A stretch of DNA of 64,000 nt from assembly GCF_009687885.1 (NCBI RefSeq), contig NZ_BLAF01000006.1, positions 123,337-187,336 on the forward strand, given 5' to 3'. The notes under the pieces were generated by a model that saw only the letters and a program-made list of their open reading frames with translations, did not search any database and was not told the DNA's origin. This document shows positions 34,581-42,753 of this stretch, piece by piece. Numbering within the stretch: position 1 is the stretch's first letter; each line of letters begins with the position of its first letter. Source of the DNA: Acrocarpospora pleiomorpha (GTDB lineage Bacteria > Actinomycetota > Actinomycetes > Streptosporangiales > Streptosporangiaceae). The translations under genes were made by a program, and so were the position numbers.

Positions 34581-35753
34581 GTGAACGAGTTGCTGGCGAG
34601 TTTCGCGGCGATGGGTGGCTTCCTGGTGGGCACCCTCGTCATGATGGCGATCCGGCGGCAGTCGGAGCCGGTGCGGGAACCGGAACCCGTCGACGACAGC
34701 CTGTCTCCCGGGGTGGCGTCGGTGCTGGCCGTGCTGCCGTCCTCGGCGGTGGTGCTCGACCGGGAGGACCGCGTGTTGCGGGCCAGCTCGGCCGCGAGGG
34801 CGTACGGGCTGGTCCGGGGGGACGCCCTGATGGCGGCGGAGCTGCTCGCGCTGGCGCGCAAGGTGCGGCGGGACGGCGAGATCAGGGAAGGCGAGATCGA
34901 GGTGCCGGGCCGCAAGTTCGGCCAGGAGTCCACCACGTTCGCGGTCCGGGTGGCGCCGCTCGGCTCCACCGGCCAGGTGCTGGTCCTCGCCGAGGACCAG
35001 ACCGAGCGGCTCAGGGTCGAGGCGGTACGGCGGGATTTCGTGGCCAATGTCAGCCACGAGCTGAAGACGCCCGTCGGCGCGCTCAGCCTGCTGGCCGAGA
35101 CCATCCAGGACGCGGCCGAGGACCCCGAGGCCGTCAACCGGTTCGCCGGACGCATGCAGCATGAGGCGGCCCGGCTCACCTACCTGGTGCAGGATCTGAT
35201 CACTTTGTCCAGGATTCAGGGGGCTGAGGCGATTCCCACCCCCGGGCCCGTGCCGGTGGACGAAGCCGTGCACGAGGCCATCGACCGGTGCAACACCAAG
35301 GCGGCGTCCAAGGACATCACCCTGGTCGCCGGGGGCACCGAAGGTTTGAACGTCTGGGGCGACGACGAGCTCCTCGTCACCGCGCTGCGCAATCTGATCG
35401 ACAACGCGGTGGCGTACAGTCCCGAGCACACCAGGGTCGTGGTGAGCGCGCGCCCGGCTGGGGAAGCGGTCGAGGTCAGCGTCAGCGATCAGGGGATCGG
35501 CATCCCCGAAGGCGCGCAGGAGCGCATCTTCGAACGATTCTTCCGGGTCGACGCGGCCCGGTCGAGGGCGACAGGCGGCACCGGACTCGGGCTCGCCATC
35601 GTCAAGCACGTCGCCGTCGCGCATGGCGGCGAGGTCACGGTGTGGAGCAAAGAAGGCTCCGGATCGACCTTCACCCTCCGTCTCCCCGCCTTCGGCGGCG
35701 TGGCGGTGGCAGTACCACGCACCACGTCAACCCCCCTGGAGGCGGCCACATGA
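34581..35753 (+). CDS. phoR: Phosphate-sensing histidine kinase (SenX3/PhoR)
   Basis: This 390-aa kinase has a single N-terminal membrane segment (about 5-24), a degenerate PAS domain (VLPSSAVVLDREDRVLRAS), phosphoacceptor His159 in FVANVSHELKTP, N-box LRNLIDNAVAYSP, and G-boxes DQGIGIP and GGTGLGLAIVKH. It is the SenX3 (mycobacteria) / PhoR (Streptomyces) orthologue by layout and by its position opposite phoU. ATGA overlap couples it to the response regulator. Confidence 0.93.
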   Translation: MNELLASFAAMGGFLVGTLVMMAIRRQSEPVREPEPVDDSLSPGVASVLAVLPSSAVVLDREDRVLRASSAARAYGLVRGDALMAAELLALARKVRRDGEIREGEIEVPGRKFGQESTTFAVRVAPLGSTGQVLVLAEDQTERLRVEAVRRDFVANVSHELKTPVGALSLLAETIQDAAEDPEAVNRFAGRMQHEAARLTYLVQDLITLSRIQGAEAIPTPGPVPVDEAVHEAIDRCNTKAASKDITLVAGGTEGLNVWGDDELLVTALRNLIDNAVAYSPEHTRVVVSARPAGEAVEVSVSDQGIGIPEGAQERIFERFFRVDAARSRATGGTGLGLAIVKHVAVAHGGEVTVWSKEGSGSTFTLRLPAFGGVAVAVPRTTSTPLEAAT

Positions 35754-36442
35754 CCCGGGTACTCGTCGTGGAGGACGAGGAGTCGTTCTCCGACGCCCTG
35801 TCCTACATGCTTCGCAAGGAAGGCTTCGAGGTTGCCGTCGCGGCCACCGGGCCCGAGGCGCTGGAGACCTTCGACCGTAACGGCGCCGACCTGGTGCTGC
35901 TCGACCTGATGTTGCCCGGGTTGCCTGGCACGGAGGTGTGCCGCTCGCTGCGGCAGCGCTCCAAGGTTCCGGTGATCATGCTGACCGCCAAGGACAGCGA
36001 GATAGACAAGGTGGTCGGGCTGGAGCTGGGCGCCGACGACTATGTCACCAAGCCGTTCTCCTCGCGGGAGCTGGTGGCCCGGATTCGTGCGGTGCTGCGC
36101 CGGCAGGGGGATGTCGAGGAGCTGGAGTCCGCCATACTCGCGGCGGGGCCGGTGCGGATGGACGTGGACCGGCACATCGTCGCGGTGCGCGGGCAGCAGG
36201 TTCAGCTGCCGCTCAAGGAGTTCGAGCTGCTGGAAGTACTGCTTCGCAACGCCGGCCGGGTTCTTACCCGAGGCCAGCTGATCGACCGGGTCTGGGGCGC
36301 CGACTATGTGGGCGACACGAAAACCCTCGATGTCCACGTCAAGCGCCTTCGCGCCAAGGTCGAATCCGACCCCGCCAATCCGCGCTGCATCCTCACGGTT
36401 CGCGGGCTCGGCTACAAGTTCGATCCCGTCGCGGAGGACTGA
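35750..36442 (+). CDS. phoP: Phosphate response regulator (RegX3/PhoP)
   Basis: This 230-aa OmpR/PhoB-type regulator has acidic pocket VVEDEE, phosphoacceptor Asp52 (LLDLMLPG), Lys101 (VTKPFSS) and winged helix (LPLKEFELLEVLLRNAG, DVHVKRLRAKVE, TVRGLGYKF). It activates phosphate-starvation genes by binding PHO boxes. It ends nine bases before a strong terminator. Confidence 0.94.
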   Translation: MTRVLVVEDEESFSDALSYMLRKEGFEVAVAATGPEALETFDRNGADLVLLDLMLPGLPGTEVCRSLRQRSKVPVIMLTAKDSEIDKVVGLELGADDYVTKPFSSRELVARIRAVLRRQGDVEELESAILAAGPVRMDVDRHIVAVRGQQVQLPLKEFELLEVLLRNAGRVLTRGQLIDRVWGADYVGDTKTLDVHVKRLRAKVESDPANPRCILTVRGLGYKFDPVAED

Positions 36443-36450
36443 GCCTGATT

Positions 36451-36493
36451 CACGAAGACCCCTGTTCCAGCGTTCGGAACAGGGGTCTTCGTG
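36451..36493. terminator. Strong bidirectional terminator after phoP
   Basis: CACGAAGACCCCTGTTCC (36451-36468) and its perfect complement (36476-36493) form an 18-bp stem with a seven-base loop. It separates phoP from the converging lipoprotein gene. The stretch 36494-36618 shows no further gene. Confidence 0.95.
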
Positions 36494-36618
36494 CGTTCGG
36501 GACTTACCGGTCGATGGCGAGGCCGCGTAGTTGCGGTTGCCCCAGGTGTATGTAGCGGAAACCTTCGGCCTTGAGCCTCCGGCGCTGTTCGTGGCAGCGC
36601 CGGCACCGGTGTCGTGCG

Positions 36619-37221
36619 TCAGTGGCCGGTCGTCGCGGCGGGAGAGGCGGAGGCGACGGGGCTGGGGGCCGGGAGGGCGCCGGGGACCGGGGGCAGCGTG
36701 GCGTATTCGCGGCTGCGGGTGATCACGGGGACGTCCATGGTGATGTCGCCCGCGGTCTGGAACTTCAGGGTGAGCCGCAGGGTCTCGCCGCCGCGCAGAG
36801 CGTTCTTGAGGCCTTCGACGGCGAGCTGCGGCGACGGCTGGCCGGTGTTCACCAACGTGTTCGGGGGGACCTGGACGGGTGCGGTGACCTTCACCGAGGT
36901 GGCCTGGTCGGGGAGCGGGGTCACGCTGACCAGGCTGTCGGGGGCCGGGTTCTGGTTGGTGAGGACCAGGTAGAGCGGGGCCGCGCCGCCGGCGGGGATC
37001 TGGCCGCCGGAGTCGGGGCCGAGGACGAACGCCTGGCTGACCCGCATGCCACGCTCGCCGTACACACTGTCGCTGCTGTGGCTGATGAGGACCTGGGCGT
37101 CGGTCGGCGCGTAAGGCTGGTTGGTGTTGGCGTTGTCGCCGGCGCCGCACGCGGCCAGAACAGGGGCGGCGGCGAGGAGCGCGGCAACGGCGATCACCCT
37201 GCGGCGGCTGGTGCTGGTCAC
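36619..37221 (-). CDS. Lipoprotein of the PCuAC/DUF461 copper chaperone-like type
   Basis: This 200-aa protein has a lipobox LAAC at about residue 24. The mature domain resembles DUF461/PCuAC: PLYLVLTNQNPAPDSLVSVTP, then QVPPNTLVNTGQPSPQLAVEGLKNALRGGETLRLTLKFQTAGDI by pieces, the expected beta-sandwich strands. The His/Met copper ligands of true PCuAC are not evident: at the usual positions I see Ser and Gln, so copper binding is doubtful. A Pro/Ala/Ser tail follows. It is divergent from carD, as in other actinomycetes. Confidence 0.7.
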   Translation of the reverse strand: MTSTSRRRVIAVAALLAAAPVLAACGAGDNANTNQPYAPTDAQVLISHSSDSVYGERGMRVSQAFVLGPDSGGQIPAGGAAPLYLVLTNQNPAPDSLVSVTPLPDQATSVKVTAPVQVPPNTLVNTGQPSPQLAVEGLKNALRGGETLRLTLKFQTAGDITMDVPVITRSREYATLPPVPGALPAPSPVASASPAATTGH

Positions 37222-37474
37222 GGCTCGGGTCTCCTTGTTACGCGGCTAGATAGAGCTGGGGATCACCCTATCGATGGAGGGCACCACTCCCCGCACCGGG
37301 CTGGATTCCCCTGATTTGGCAGGTCACCCGGTATGCCGGAGTTGCTCATTCACAGAGTCGACTGCTTGTCAAGTCCCAAAATGAGGCTTTGACCTGCAGT
37401 TATGGTGATTTCACTGTTCCGGGAGGCTGTTGGCGCGTGGTACCCTGGAGTACAGCGGAAGGGGTACTTGTCAC

Positions 37475-37957
37475 ATGACTTTCCAGGTCGGCGACACGGT
37501 CGTCTACCCCCATCACGGGGCTGCTCGGATCGAAGCCATCACCACTCGGACCATAAAGGGTGAGGAAAAGACCTACCTGGTGCTCAAGGTCGACAAGGGC
37601 GACCTTACCGTCCAGGTGCCAGCGGAAAACGCCGAACTTGTCGGTGTGCGCGATGTTGTCGGCCAGGAAGGCCTTGAGCGCGTCTTCGACGTGCTCCGCA
37701 TGCCGCACACCGAAGAACCAACCAACTGGTCCCGCCGCTACAAGGCCAACCTTGAGAAACTGGCGTCCGGTGACGTCAACAAGGTGGCCGAGGTCGTTCG
37801 TGACCTCTGGCGACGTGACCGGGAGCGCGGTCTCTCGGCGGGTGAGAAGCGGATGCTCGCCAAGGCTCGGCAGATTCTGGTCAGTGAGCTCGCTCTGGCG
37901 GAGAAGACCAACGAGGACAAGGCAGAAGCACTGCTCGACGAGGTGCTGAACTCCTGA
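37475..37957 (+). CDS. carD: CarD-family RNA polymerase-binding regulator
   Basis: This 160-aa protein has the N-terminal Tudor-like RNA polymerase interaction domain ([28 protein letters not shown]) and the helical DNA-binding domain with the conserved Trp ([35 protein letters not shown]). CarD stabilises open promoter complexes and is essential in mycobacteria. The 253-base upstream region has no gene and presumably holds its promoter. It is followed 17 bases later by ispF. Confidence 0.96.
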   Translation: MTFQVGDTVVYPHHGAARIEAITTRTIKGEEKTYLVLKVDKGDLTVQVPAENAELVGVRDVVGQEGLERVFDVLRMPHTEEPTNWSRRYKANLEKLASGDVNKVAEVVRDLWRRDRERGLSAGEKRMLAKARQILVSELALAEKTNEDKAEALLDEVLNS

Positions 37958-37974
37958 ACACGTTTTTTCCAAGG

Positions 37975-38457
37975 GTGGGCGTCGGAGTCGACGTCCACCC
38001 TTTTGCTACCGGCCGGGAGCTTCATCTGGCGGGCCTGCACTGGCCAGACCAAACCGGTCTGGCTGGGCATTCCGATGGTGACGCCGCCGCGCACGCGTGC
38101 TGCGACGCCTTACTTTCGGCCGCCGGTCTGGGTGACCTCGGCGGCCTGTTCGGCACCGCCGACCCGCGCTGGGCGGGCGCGTCCGGCACGACTCTGCTCG
38201 CAGAAACCGCCAGACGGGTACGCGAGGCGGGCTTCGAAATCGGTAACGTGGCTGTTCAGATCATTGGTAACCGGCCGAAGCTGGCGCCACGCCGTACCGA
38301 AGCGGAGAAGGTGCTGAGCGCGGCGATCGACGCGCCGGTGAGCGTGAGCGCGACCACCACCGACGGCCTGGGCCTTACCGGGCGCGGCGAAGGCGTCGCG
38401 GCGATGGCCACCGCGTTGGTCGTTGGCCCGTTCCAACGGAACACTTCGCCAACCTGA
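37975..38457 (+). CDS. ispF: 2-C-methyl-D-erythritol 2,4-cyclodiphosphate synthase
   Basis: This 160-aa MEP-pathway enzyme has the metal ligands in VGVDVHPF (Asp and His) and [19 protein letters not shown] (His), plus [11 protein letters not shown] and the terminal [19 protein letters not shown]. It makes the cyclic diphosphate intermediate of isoprenoid synthesis. The usual ispD gene between carD and ispF is missing here, and ispF begins directly with GTG 37975. A terminator follows. Confidence 0.95.
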   Translation: MGVGVDVHPFATGRELHLAGLHWPDQTGLAGHSDGDAAAHACCDALLSAAGLGDLGGLFGTADPRWAGASGTTLLAETARRVREAGFEIGNVAVQIIGNRPKLAPRRTEAEKVLSAAIDAPVSVSATTTDGLGLTGRGEGVAAMATALVVGPFQRNTSPT

Positions 38458-38486
38458 GCGCCCGGCGGCGCGTCTCATATGCAGGC

Positions 38487-38526
38487 GGCGGCAATCTGTG
38501 ACCAGGCGCGGTAACAGATTGCCGCC
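38487..38526 (+). terminator. Hairpin terminator after ispF
   Basis: GGCGGCAATCTGT (38487-38499) pairs perfectly with ACAGATTGCCGCC (38514-38526) around a 14-base loop. It closes the carD-ispF unit. Confidence 0.88.
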
Positions 38527-38587
38527 TTCCGTGTTTATGGCGACAACTGTCCGTATGATCCGATTACGGGTTGCAACGATGTGTATG

Positions 38588-38593
38588 GGGTAT
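38588..38593 (+). promoter_or_regulatory. SigB-like -10 element before first GlsB gene
   Basis: GGGTAT within GGGGTATTT resembles the -10 of stress sigma factors (GGGTA(T/C)). The same nine bases stand before the second GlsB gene. No convincing GTTT -35 at the usual spacing was found. Confidence 0.35.
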
Positions 38594-38617
38594 TTCTCCC
38601 GTTAAGGGGGGAATATC

Positions 38618-38881
38618 ATGATCGGATCCATCATCAGCGCCGTGATTATCGGGGCGATCATCGGGGGGTTGGCGCGGTTGATTCTGCCGGGGCGGCAGAA
38701 CATCAGCTGGGGCCTGACGGTCATCGTCGGTATCGTCGCAGCTCTGATCGGGACGCTGATCGCGTACTGGTTGGGCTTCGCCAACACGCGCGGTATCGAC
38801 TGGTGGGAGCACATCCTGCAACTCGTCCTCGCCATCATCGGCGTGGGGGCCGTCGCGTCCAGGCGCCCAAGCAGCCAATGA
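38618..38881 (+). CDS. GlsB/YeaQ/YmgE-family stress membrane protein, copy 1
   Basis: This 87-aa protein has three membrane helices with glycine-rich faces (IISAVIIGAIIGGLARLILPGRQ, WGLTVIVGIVAALIGTLIAYWLG, ILQLVLAIIGVGAVAS). This is the transglycosylase-associated family induced by stress in many bacteria. RBS GGGGGGAA precedes ATG 38618. A paralogue follows 92 bases later. Confidence 0.9.
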   Translation: MIGSIISAVIIGAIIGGLARLILPGRQNISWGLTVIVGIVAALIGTLIAYWLGFANTRGIDWWEHILQLVLAIIGVGAVASRRPSSQ

Positions 38882-38920
38882 CACGAAATTTCGGGTGCTG
38901 AGGACTAATTTTCCAGCACG

Positions 38921-38926
38921 GGGTAT
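38921..38926 (+). promoter_or_regulatory. SigB-like -10 element before second GlsB gene
   Basis: A second GGGTAT in the context GGGGTATTT, 47 bases before the ATG, matches the element ahead of copy 1. The shared motif suggests common stress control. Confidence 0.35.
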
Positions 38927-38973
38927 TTGCCGTCCCTTGAGGGTGCAAGTGACACCCTCAAGCGGAGGTCGAT

Positions 38974-39243
38974 ATGTCCATCGAGACCATTCTCGGCGCC
39001 ATCGTCATCGGTGCGGTCGTCGGCGCGCTCGGACGGCTGCTCCTGCCCGGTCGCCAGCCGATCGGCTGGATCCTGACCGTCGTCGTCGGCATCATCGCCG
39101 CCCTGATCGGTACGGCGATCGCCCAGGCCTTCAACGTCGCCACCACCCCCGGCATCGACTGGATCGAAATCGTCATGCAGGTCGTGCTGGCGGTGGTCGG
39201 TGTGGGTGCCGTCGCCGCGCTGCGTGGCCGAACGCGCGTATAG
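38974..39243 (+). CDS. GlsB/YeaQ/YmgE-family stress membrane protein, copy 2
   Basis: This 89-aa paralogue of the upstream gene has the same three-helix plan (ILGAIVIGAVVGALGRLLLPGRQ, GWILTVVVGIIAALIGTAIA, GIDWIEIVMQVVLAVVGVGAVAA) and LLLPGRQPIGW in place of LILPGRQNISW. The tandem pair arose by duplication. It converges on the fumarylacetoacetase-like gene, with only six bases between the stops. Confidence 0.9.
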   Translation: MSIETILGAIVIGAVVGALGRLLLPGRQPIGWILTVVVGIIAALIGTAIAQAFNVATTPGIDWIEIVMQVVLAVVGVGAVAALRGRTRV

Positions 39244-39249
39244 CAGGAT

Positions 39250-40425
39250 TCAGGGCGAGCGCACGGTTCCCGTGACCTCGCCAAGCCCGACTCCGAGGGC
39301 GGACTTCGCGGTGATCGTCACCGTGTCACCGTCCTCAAGGAAGACCCGCTCGGCATCCTTGGGAAGCCGCAGCGGGTTCTTCCCGTTCCAGGTCATCTCC
39401 AGGAGTGTGCCCGGATCCTCCGGGCCGGAAATCGGGCCTGATGTCAGCAGATCTCCCGTCCGTAGCTGGGCGCCGCTCACCGTCGTGTGGGTGAGCAGCT
39501 GCGGGCCGGTCCAGTAATGCAGGCCGTACGGCGGGCGGGAGATCACCTCGTCGTTCAGGCTCACTTCGAGCGCCAGATCCAGCCCCCAGGGTTCGGTCAC
39601 CGTGAGGTAGCCGGGCGGCGAGGGGTTTTGCGGCGGCTGGGTCGTCCTGGCGTGCTCCAAGGCGTCCAGCGGCACCACCCAGGGCGAGATCGTGGTCGCG
39701 AACGCGCGCCCGGTGAACGGCCCCATGTCCTGATATTCCCAGGCCAGCAGGTCCTGCGCCCGCCAGGTGTTCACCAGCACCACGCCGAACACGTGATCGC
39801 GGAAGGCCTTGGTCCCGACCGGATGGTTGGCCGGCACCCCGACGACATATCCAATCTCGGGGCCGATATCCAACTTCATCGACGGCCCCACATCCGCCTC
39901 ACCCCGCTGGCCGCTGGGCCGCACGATCGGCGTCCCCGACACGACGACACTCCCCGCCCGGCCATGATGCGCCACCGGCATCTGCCGCCAGTTCCGCCGG
40001 ACGGGATTCATCGTCGGCGGGCGGAACATGCGTCCCATATTCGTGGTGTGATCCAAGGATCCCTGGAAACATGCCAGGTCGGCCACCGCGAACGGCAGAT
40101 GGAGCAATATCTCGCTCATCGGTACGAGCGCGGGCATCACCGCCGGTCGATGTTGCTCATCACTCAGCAACTCGATCAGCCGTTCCCGAGTGGAACGCCA
40201 CGCCTCCGGCCCCGCCGCCAGAAACCAGTTCAGTGTCCCCGCCGCGAACCAAGCCGAATTGGGCAGTACGCCTGTCGCGCGCAGAAGGTCCAGATCTACC
40301 ACGTGATCGCCAATAGCGACCCCCACCCGAGGCAATTCCCCGCGCCTCGAAAACACCCCAAAGGGCAGGTTCCACCCAGGAAACCCGCTCCCACCAGGAA
40401 CCCAAACCCAGGACGTGATCGCCAT
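39250..40425 (-). CDS. Fumarylacetoacetase homologue with altered active site
   Basis: This 391-aa protein is colinear with fumarylacetoacetase (FAH), with SVVVSGTP, GPFTGRAFATTISPWVVPLDALE, YGLHYWTGPQLLTHTTVSGAQLRTGDLLTSGPISGP by pieces and TLLEMTWNG. Compared with human FAH, three of four metal ligands are changed: Asp126 to Cys119, Glu199 to Gly188, Asp233 to Thr220; only Glu201 (Glu190) remains. Tyr159, Arg237, Gln240 and Lys253 read His153, Gln224, Leu227 and Arg240. His133 and Glu364 are kept. It probably does not hydrolyse fumarylacetoacetate. No other tyrosine-degradation gene is near. Confidence 0.85.
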   Translation of the reverse strand: MAITSWVWVPGGSGFPGWNLPFGVFSRRGELPRVGVAIGDHVVDLDLLRATGVLPNSAWFAAGTLNWFLAAGPEAWRSTRERLIELLSDEQHRPAVMPALVPMSEILLHLPFAVADLACFQGSLDHTTNMGRMFRPPTMNPVRRNWRQMPVAHHGRAGSVVVSGTPIVRPSGQRGEADVGPSMKLDIGPEIGYVVGVPANHPVGTKAFRDHVFGVVLVNTWRAQDLLAWEYQDMGPFTGRAFATTISPWVVPLDALEHARTTQPPQNPSPPGYLTVTEPWGLDLALEVSLNDEVISRPPYGLHYWTGPQLLTHTTVSGAQLRTGDLLTSGPISGPEDPGTLLEMTWNGKNPLRLPKDAERVFLEDGDTVTITAKSALGVGLGEVTGTVRSP

Positions 40426-40676
40426 GCCTCCCCTGTTCCCCCGTTCGAGTCAGGAGGCGGCACGCCCGTGGTCATTTTTCTCAACGGTGCAGGTCAGCGA
40501 AGGGTTTAAGGGGTGGGCGGGCCGCCCGAGGTGGTGGGTAGTCGTCGGGTTGTGTGGAGAACCACGGTGATATGACCGTCGCTTGCTTCAGGCAGCTGCG
40601 GTGCTGGCGGGGGCGGGCGGAGCCCGAGGGGAACAAACGGGCTGGGTGGGTGGGAAACCCCCACGGCAATGCGATT

Positions 40677-42200
40677 TCAGGTGGGTGGGAGGGGTGTGCT
40701 TCGCATTCTTCCTGAAGGGGGGGCTGGGGGTTCTTCGCCGGACGGGAGGCGGCGGGCGGTGGTGTTCAGTTCTTCGGGGTCGGCGGCGTCGATGCCGTGC
40801 TCGGGGTCGGGGGAGTCGTGGAACTTGCGCATCGGCTGGGTGTCGATGCCTGACTCCTCGTTCTCGTCGAGTTCGCTCTGTGCCTGGCCGGAGTATCGTT
40901 CGGCGATCTGGGCGGCGGCTTGGTCGTAGCGACGGGAGAGAGCTTCGGATGCCGCGTCATCCGAGGCGACCAAGGGGACGATTGGCGGGATCGTCTGGGC
41001 GGAATTGTCGCCTTCGAGGGCCTCGGAGGTGTTGACCTTGTCTGATGCAGCGGGGCTCGGGGAGATCTCGTCCGTGGTTCCCGCCCAATAGGAGGCGTCC
41101 GGATCGTCCTGAGCCTGGGTTGACGCTTCGACGTTGTCAGCCCGGCTCGATGTCTCGATGCTCGGGGCTTGGTCAGACACATCCTCGGCCTGGTCTGACG
41201 TCTCGACGGTCTGTCCCGGCGTTTCCGACATGGGTTGGGTGTCGCTCTGGCCGGAATAGTCGGCGAAGGCCGGGTCGTCTGGAGTCGCCTCAGGGTCGTC
41301 GTCGAGTTCGGGGGTTGTACGCGATGGCTCGCCTGGGCGCGGATGGACGAGGACGTCGCCGACATTCGGGCGGATCAGGTCGCCCCAGCGGGTCGGGCGT
41401 TTCGGTCGTTCCGGGGCAGGGGCCGGTTCGTTGTCGCGGGGGAGCGGGGGCGCGAGTTCGGGTGGAGCGACGGTCTCGGTCACCGGGCTGACTGGGACTG
41501 GAGGCGTGTAGTCGGGTGGGGCCGCTGATTCGGCGGATTTATGGGGTTCCGGGAGCGCATGCCGTACCGACGGGAGAATGACCGGGTAGGGGTCGGTGGA
41601 CACGCCGGTCGGGTCGATGGTTCTGGGCGCGGCCGAAACAGGGCGGGAATGTTCCTCGTCGAAGGGAACGAGTTCTTCCACATCATTGTCGCCGTTCAGG
41701 TCGGCGCGCTTGCTCTGAGTGTGTTTGACCAGGACCAACAGGAGCCAAAGACCGATCACCAGCATGACCCACGGAACCAGCGCGACCGTGATCGCGGCCC
41801 CCCGTGGCTCGAAGGTGGCACCGGTAGCGGTGGCCACAGCGGCGGCGGCCGCGGCGGCCAGGAGCAGCGCGAGAATGAGACCCACCTGCAGGCGCACCAA
41901 TAATCGCCCCGACCGCAACAGCGGCACGCCGATCAGCGCGACGATCAGAAGCGCGTCGAACCCGGCCGGGTAGAGATACGCCAGACGCGGTTCGACCTGA
42001 CCTTGAACGGCGAGTCCACGCAGGTCGTCGAAGGAGAGTACGCAGGCGGCACCCGCGAGGATGGCAAGCGCGAGCCCGGCCAGGCCAATGGCCAGCCGGC
42101 GCAGCACCAGCGGAATTCCGGCCGGGCGGGAAGCCGGGGCGGTACGGATGGCTGACGGGCGGGAGGTCGGACCTGCCGCCGCGGGGGGAGTCGCGTCCAT
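40677..42200 (-). CDS. DUF2637-type membrane protein with long acidic tail
   Basis: This 507-aa protein has four membrane segments between about 30 and 155. ACVLSFDDLRGLAVQGQVEP and YLYPAGFDALLIVALIGVPLL match DUF2637, a family often found on Streptomyces plasmids (SpdB-like spread proteins). The remaining 340 residues are low complexity, rich in Pro, Glu, Asp, Ser and Thr, and likely disordered and cytoplasmic. Its presence among housekeeping genes could reflect an old integrated element. The 251 bases 40426-40676 contain nothing I can name. Confidence 0.7.
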   Translation of the reverse strand: MDATPPAAAGPTSRPSAIRTAPASRPAGIPLVLRRLAIGLAGLALAILAGAACVLSFDDLRGLAVQGQVEPRLAYLYPAGFDALLIVALIGVPLLRSGRLLVRLQVGLILALLLAAAAAAAVATATGATFEPRGAAITVALVPWVMLVIGLWLLLVLVKHTQSKRADLNGDNDVEELVPFDEEHSRPVSAAPRTIDPTGVSTDPYPVILPSVRHALPEPHKSAESAAPPDYTPPVPVSPVTETVAPPELAPPLPRDNEPAPAPERPKRPTRWGDLIRPNVGDVLVHPRPGEPSRTTPELDDDPEATPDDPAFADYSGQSDTQPMSETPGQTVETSDQAEDVSDQAPSIETSSRADNVEASTQAQDDPDASYWAGTTDEISPSPAASDKVNTSEALEGDNSAQTIPPIVPLVASDDAASEALSRRYDQAAAQIAERYSGQAQSELDENEESGIDTQPMRKFHDSPDPEHGIDAADPEELNTTARRLPSGEEPPAPPSGRMRSTPLPPT

Positions 42201-42271
42201 GGCATTTCGAGCCTACCGACTCACCCGCCGCACATTGATTTATGACACGGGCGAAATGGCATGATCGACAC

Positions 42272-42667
42272 ATGGGGAATACACCATTGCCGGAACGGGT
42301 CCGCGACCTGTTCGACGGCGTCAACTTCGCCACCGTCTCCAGCGTGAACCAGGATGGCAGCCCGCAGACGTCGGTCGTGTGGGTGCGCACCGACGGCGAC
42401 GACATCCTGTTCTCAACGGTCAAGGGCCGCCGCAAGCACCGCAACCTGGAACGCGACCCCCGCACCTCGATCTTGATCGTCGACCCGTCCGACCCCTATG
42501 TGTACGCCGAGATCCGCGGCCGGGTGACCCTCATCGACGACCCCACCGGCGCCCTGATCCAGGAACTTTCCCAGAAGTACTACAAAAGGCCCTTTGCCGA
42601 GGCAAACCCGGACAATGAACGAGTGATTGCCCGCATCACCCCGGAGAAGGTCTATCTCCGCGGTTAG
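42272..42667 (+). CDS. PPOX-class F420-dependent oxidoreductase
   Basis: This protein of about 131 aa is a split-barrel flavin/F420 protein: [33 protein letters not shown], then [34 protein letters not shown] by pieces, and [10 protein letters not shown] at the end. Arg and Lys in KGRRKHRN contact the cofactor in relatives. Neither ATG 42272 nor the in-frame ATG 42242 has a good ribosome site, so the start is uncertain. Confidence 0.85.
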   Translation: MGNTPLPERVRDLFDGVNFATVSSVNQDGSPQTSVVWVRTDGDDILFSTVKGRRKHRNLERDPRTSILIVDPSDPYVYAEIRGRVTLIDDPTGALIQELSQKYYKRPFAEANPDNERVIARITPEKVYLRG

Positions 42668-42690
42668 TGTGGCGTGCACCACGATCGAAA

Positions 42691-42712
42691 TGGCGGGGTT
42701 CACGCCCCGCCA
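42691..42712 (+). terminator. Hairpin between PPOX gene and cysS
   Basis: TGGCGGGG (42691-42698) and CCCCGCCA (42705-42712) form a perfect eight-base stem with a six-base loop, 23 bases past the PPOX stop. No U-tract follows. Confidence 0.6.
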
Positions 42713-42753
42713 AGTCGGCCTGTGCTGGCGTGGAAGGCGTTAGCCTTGCTTTC

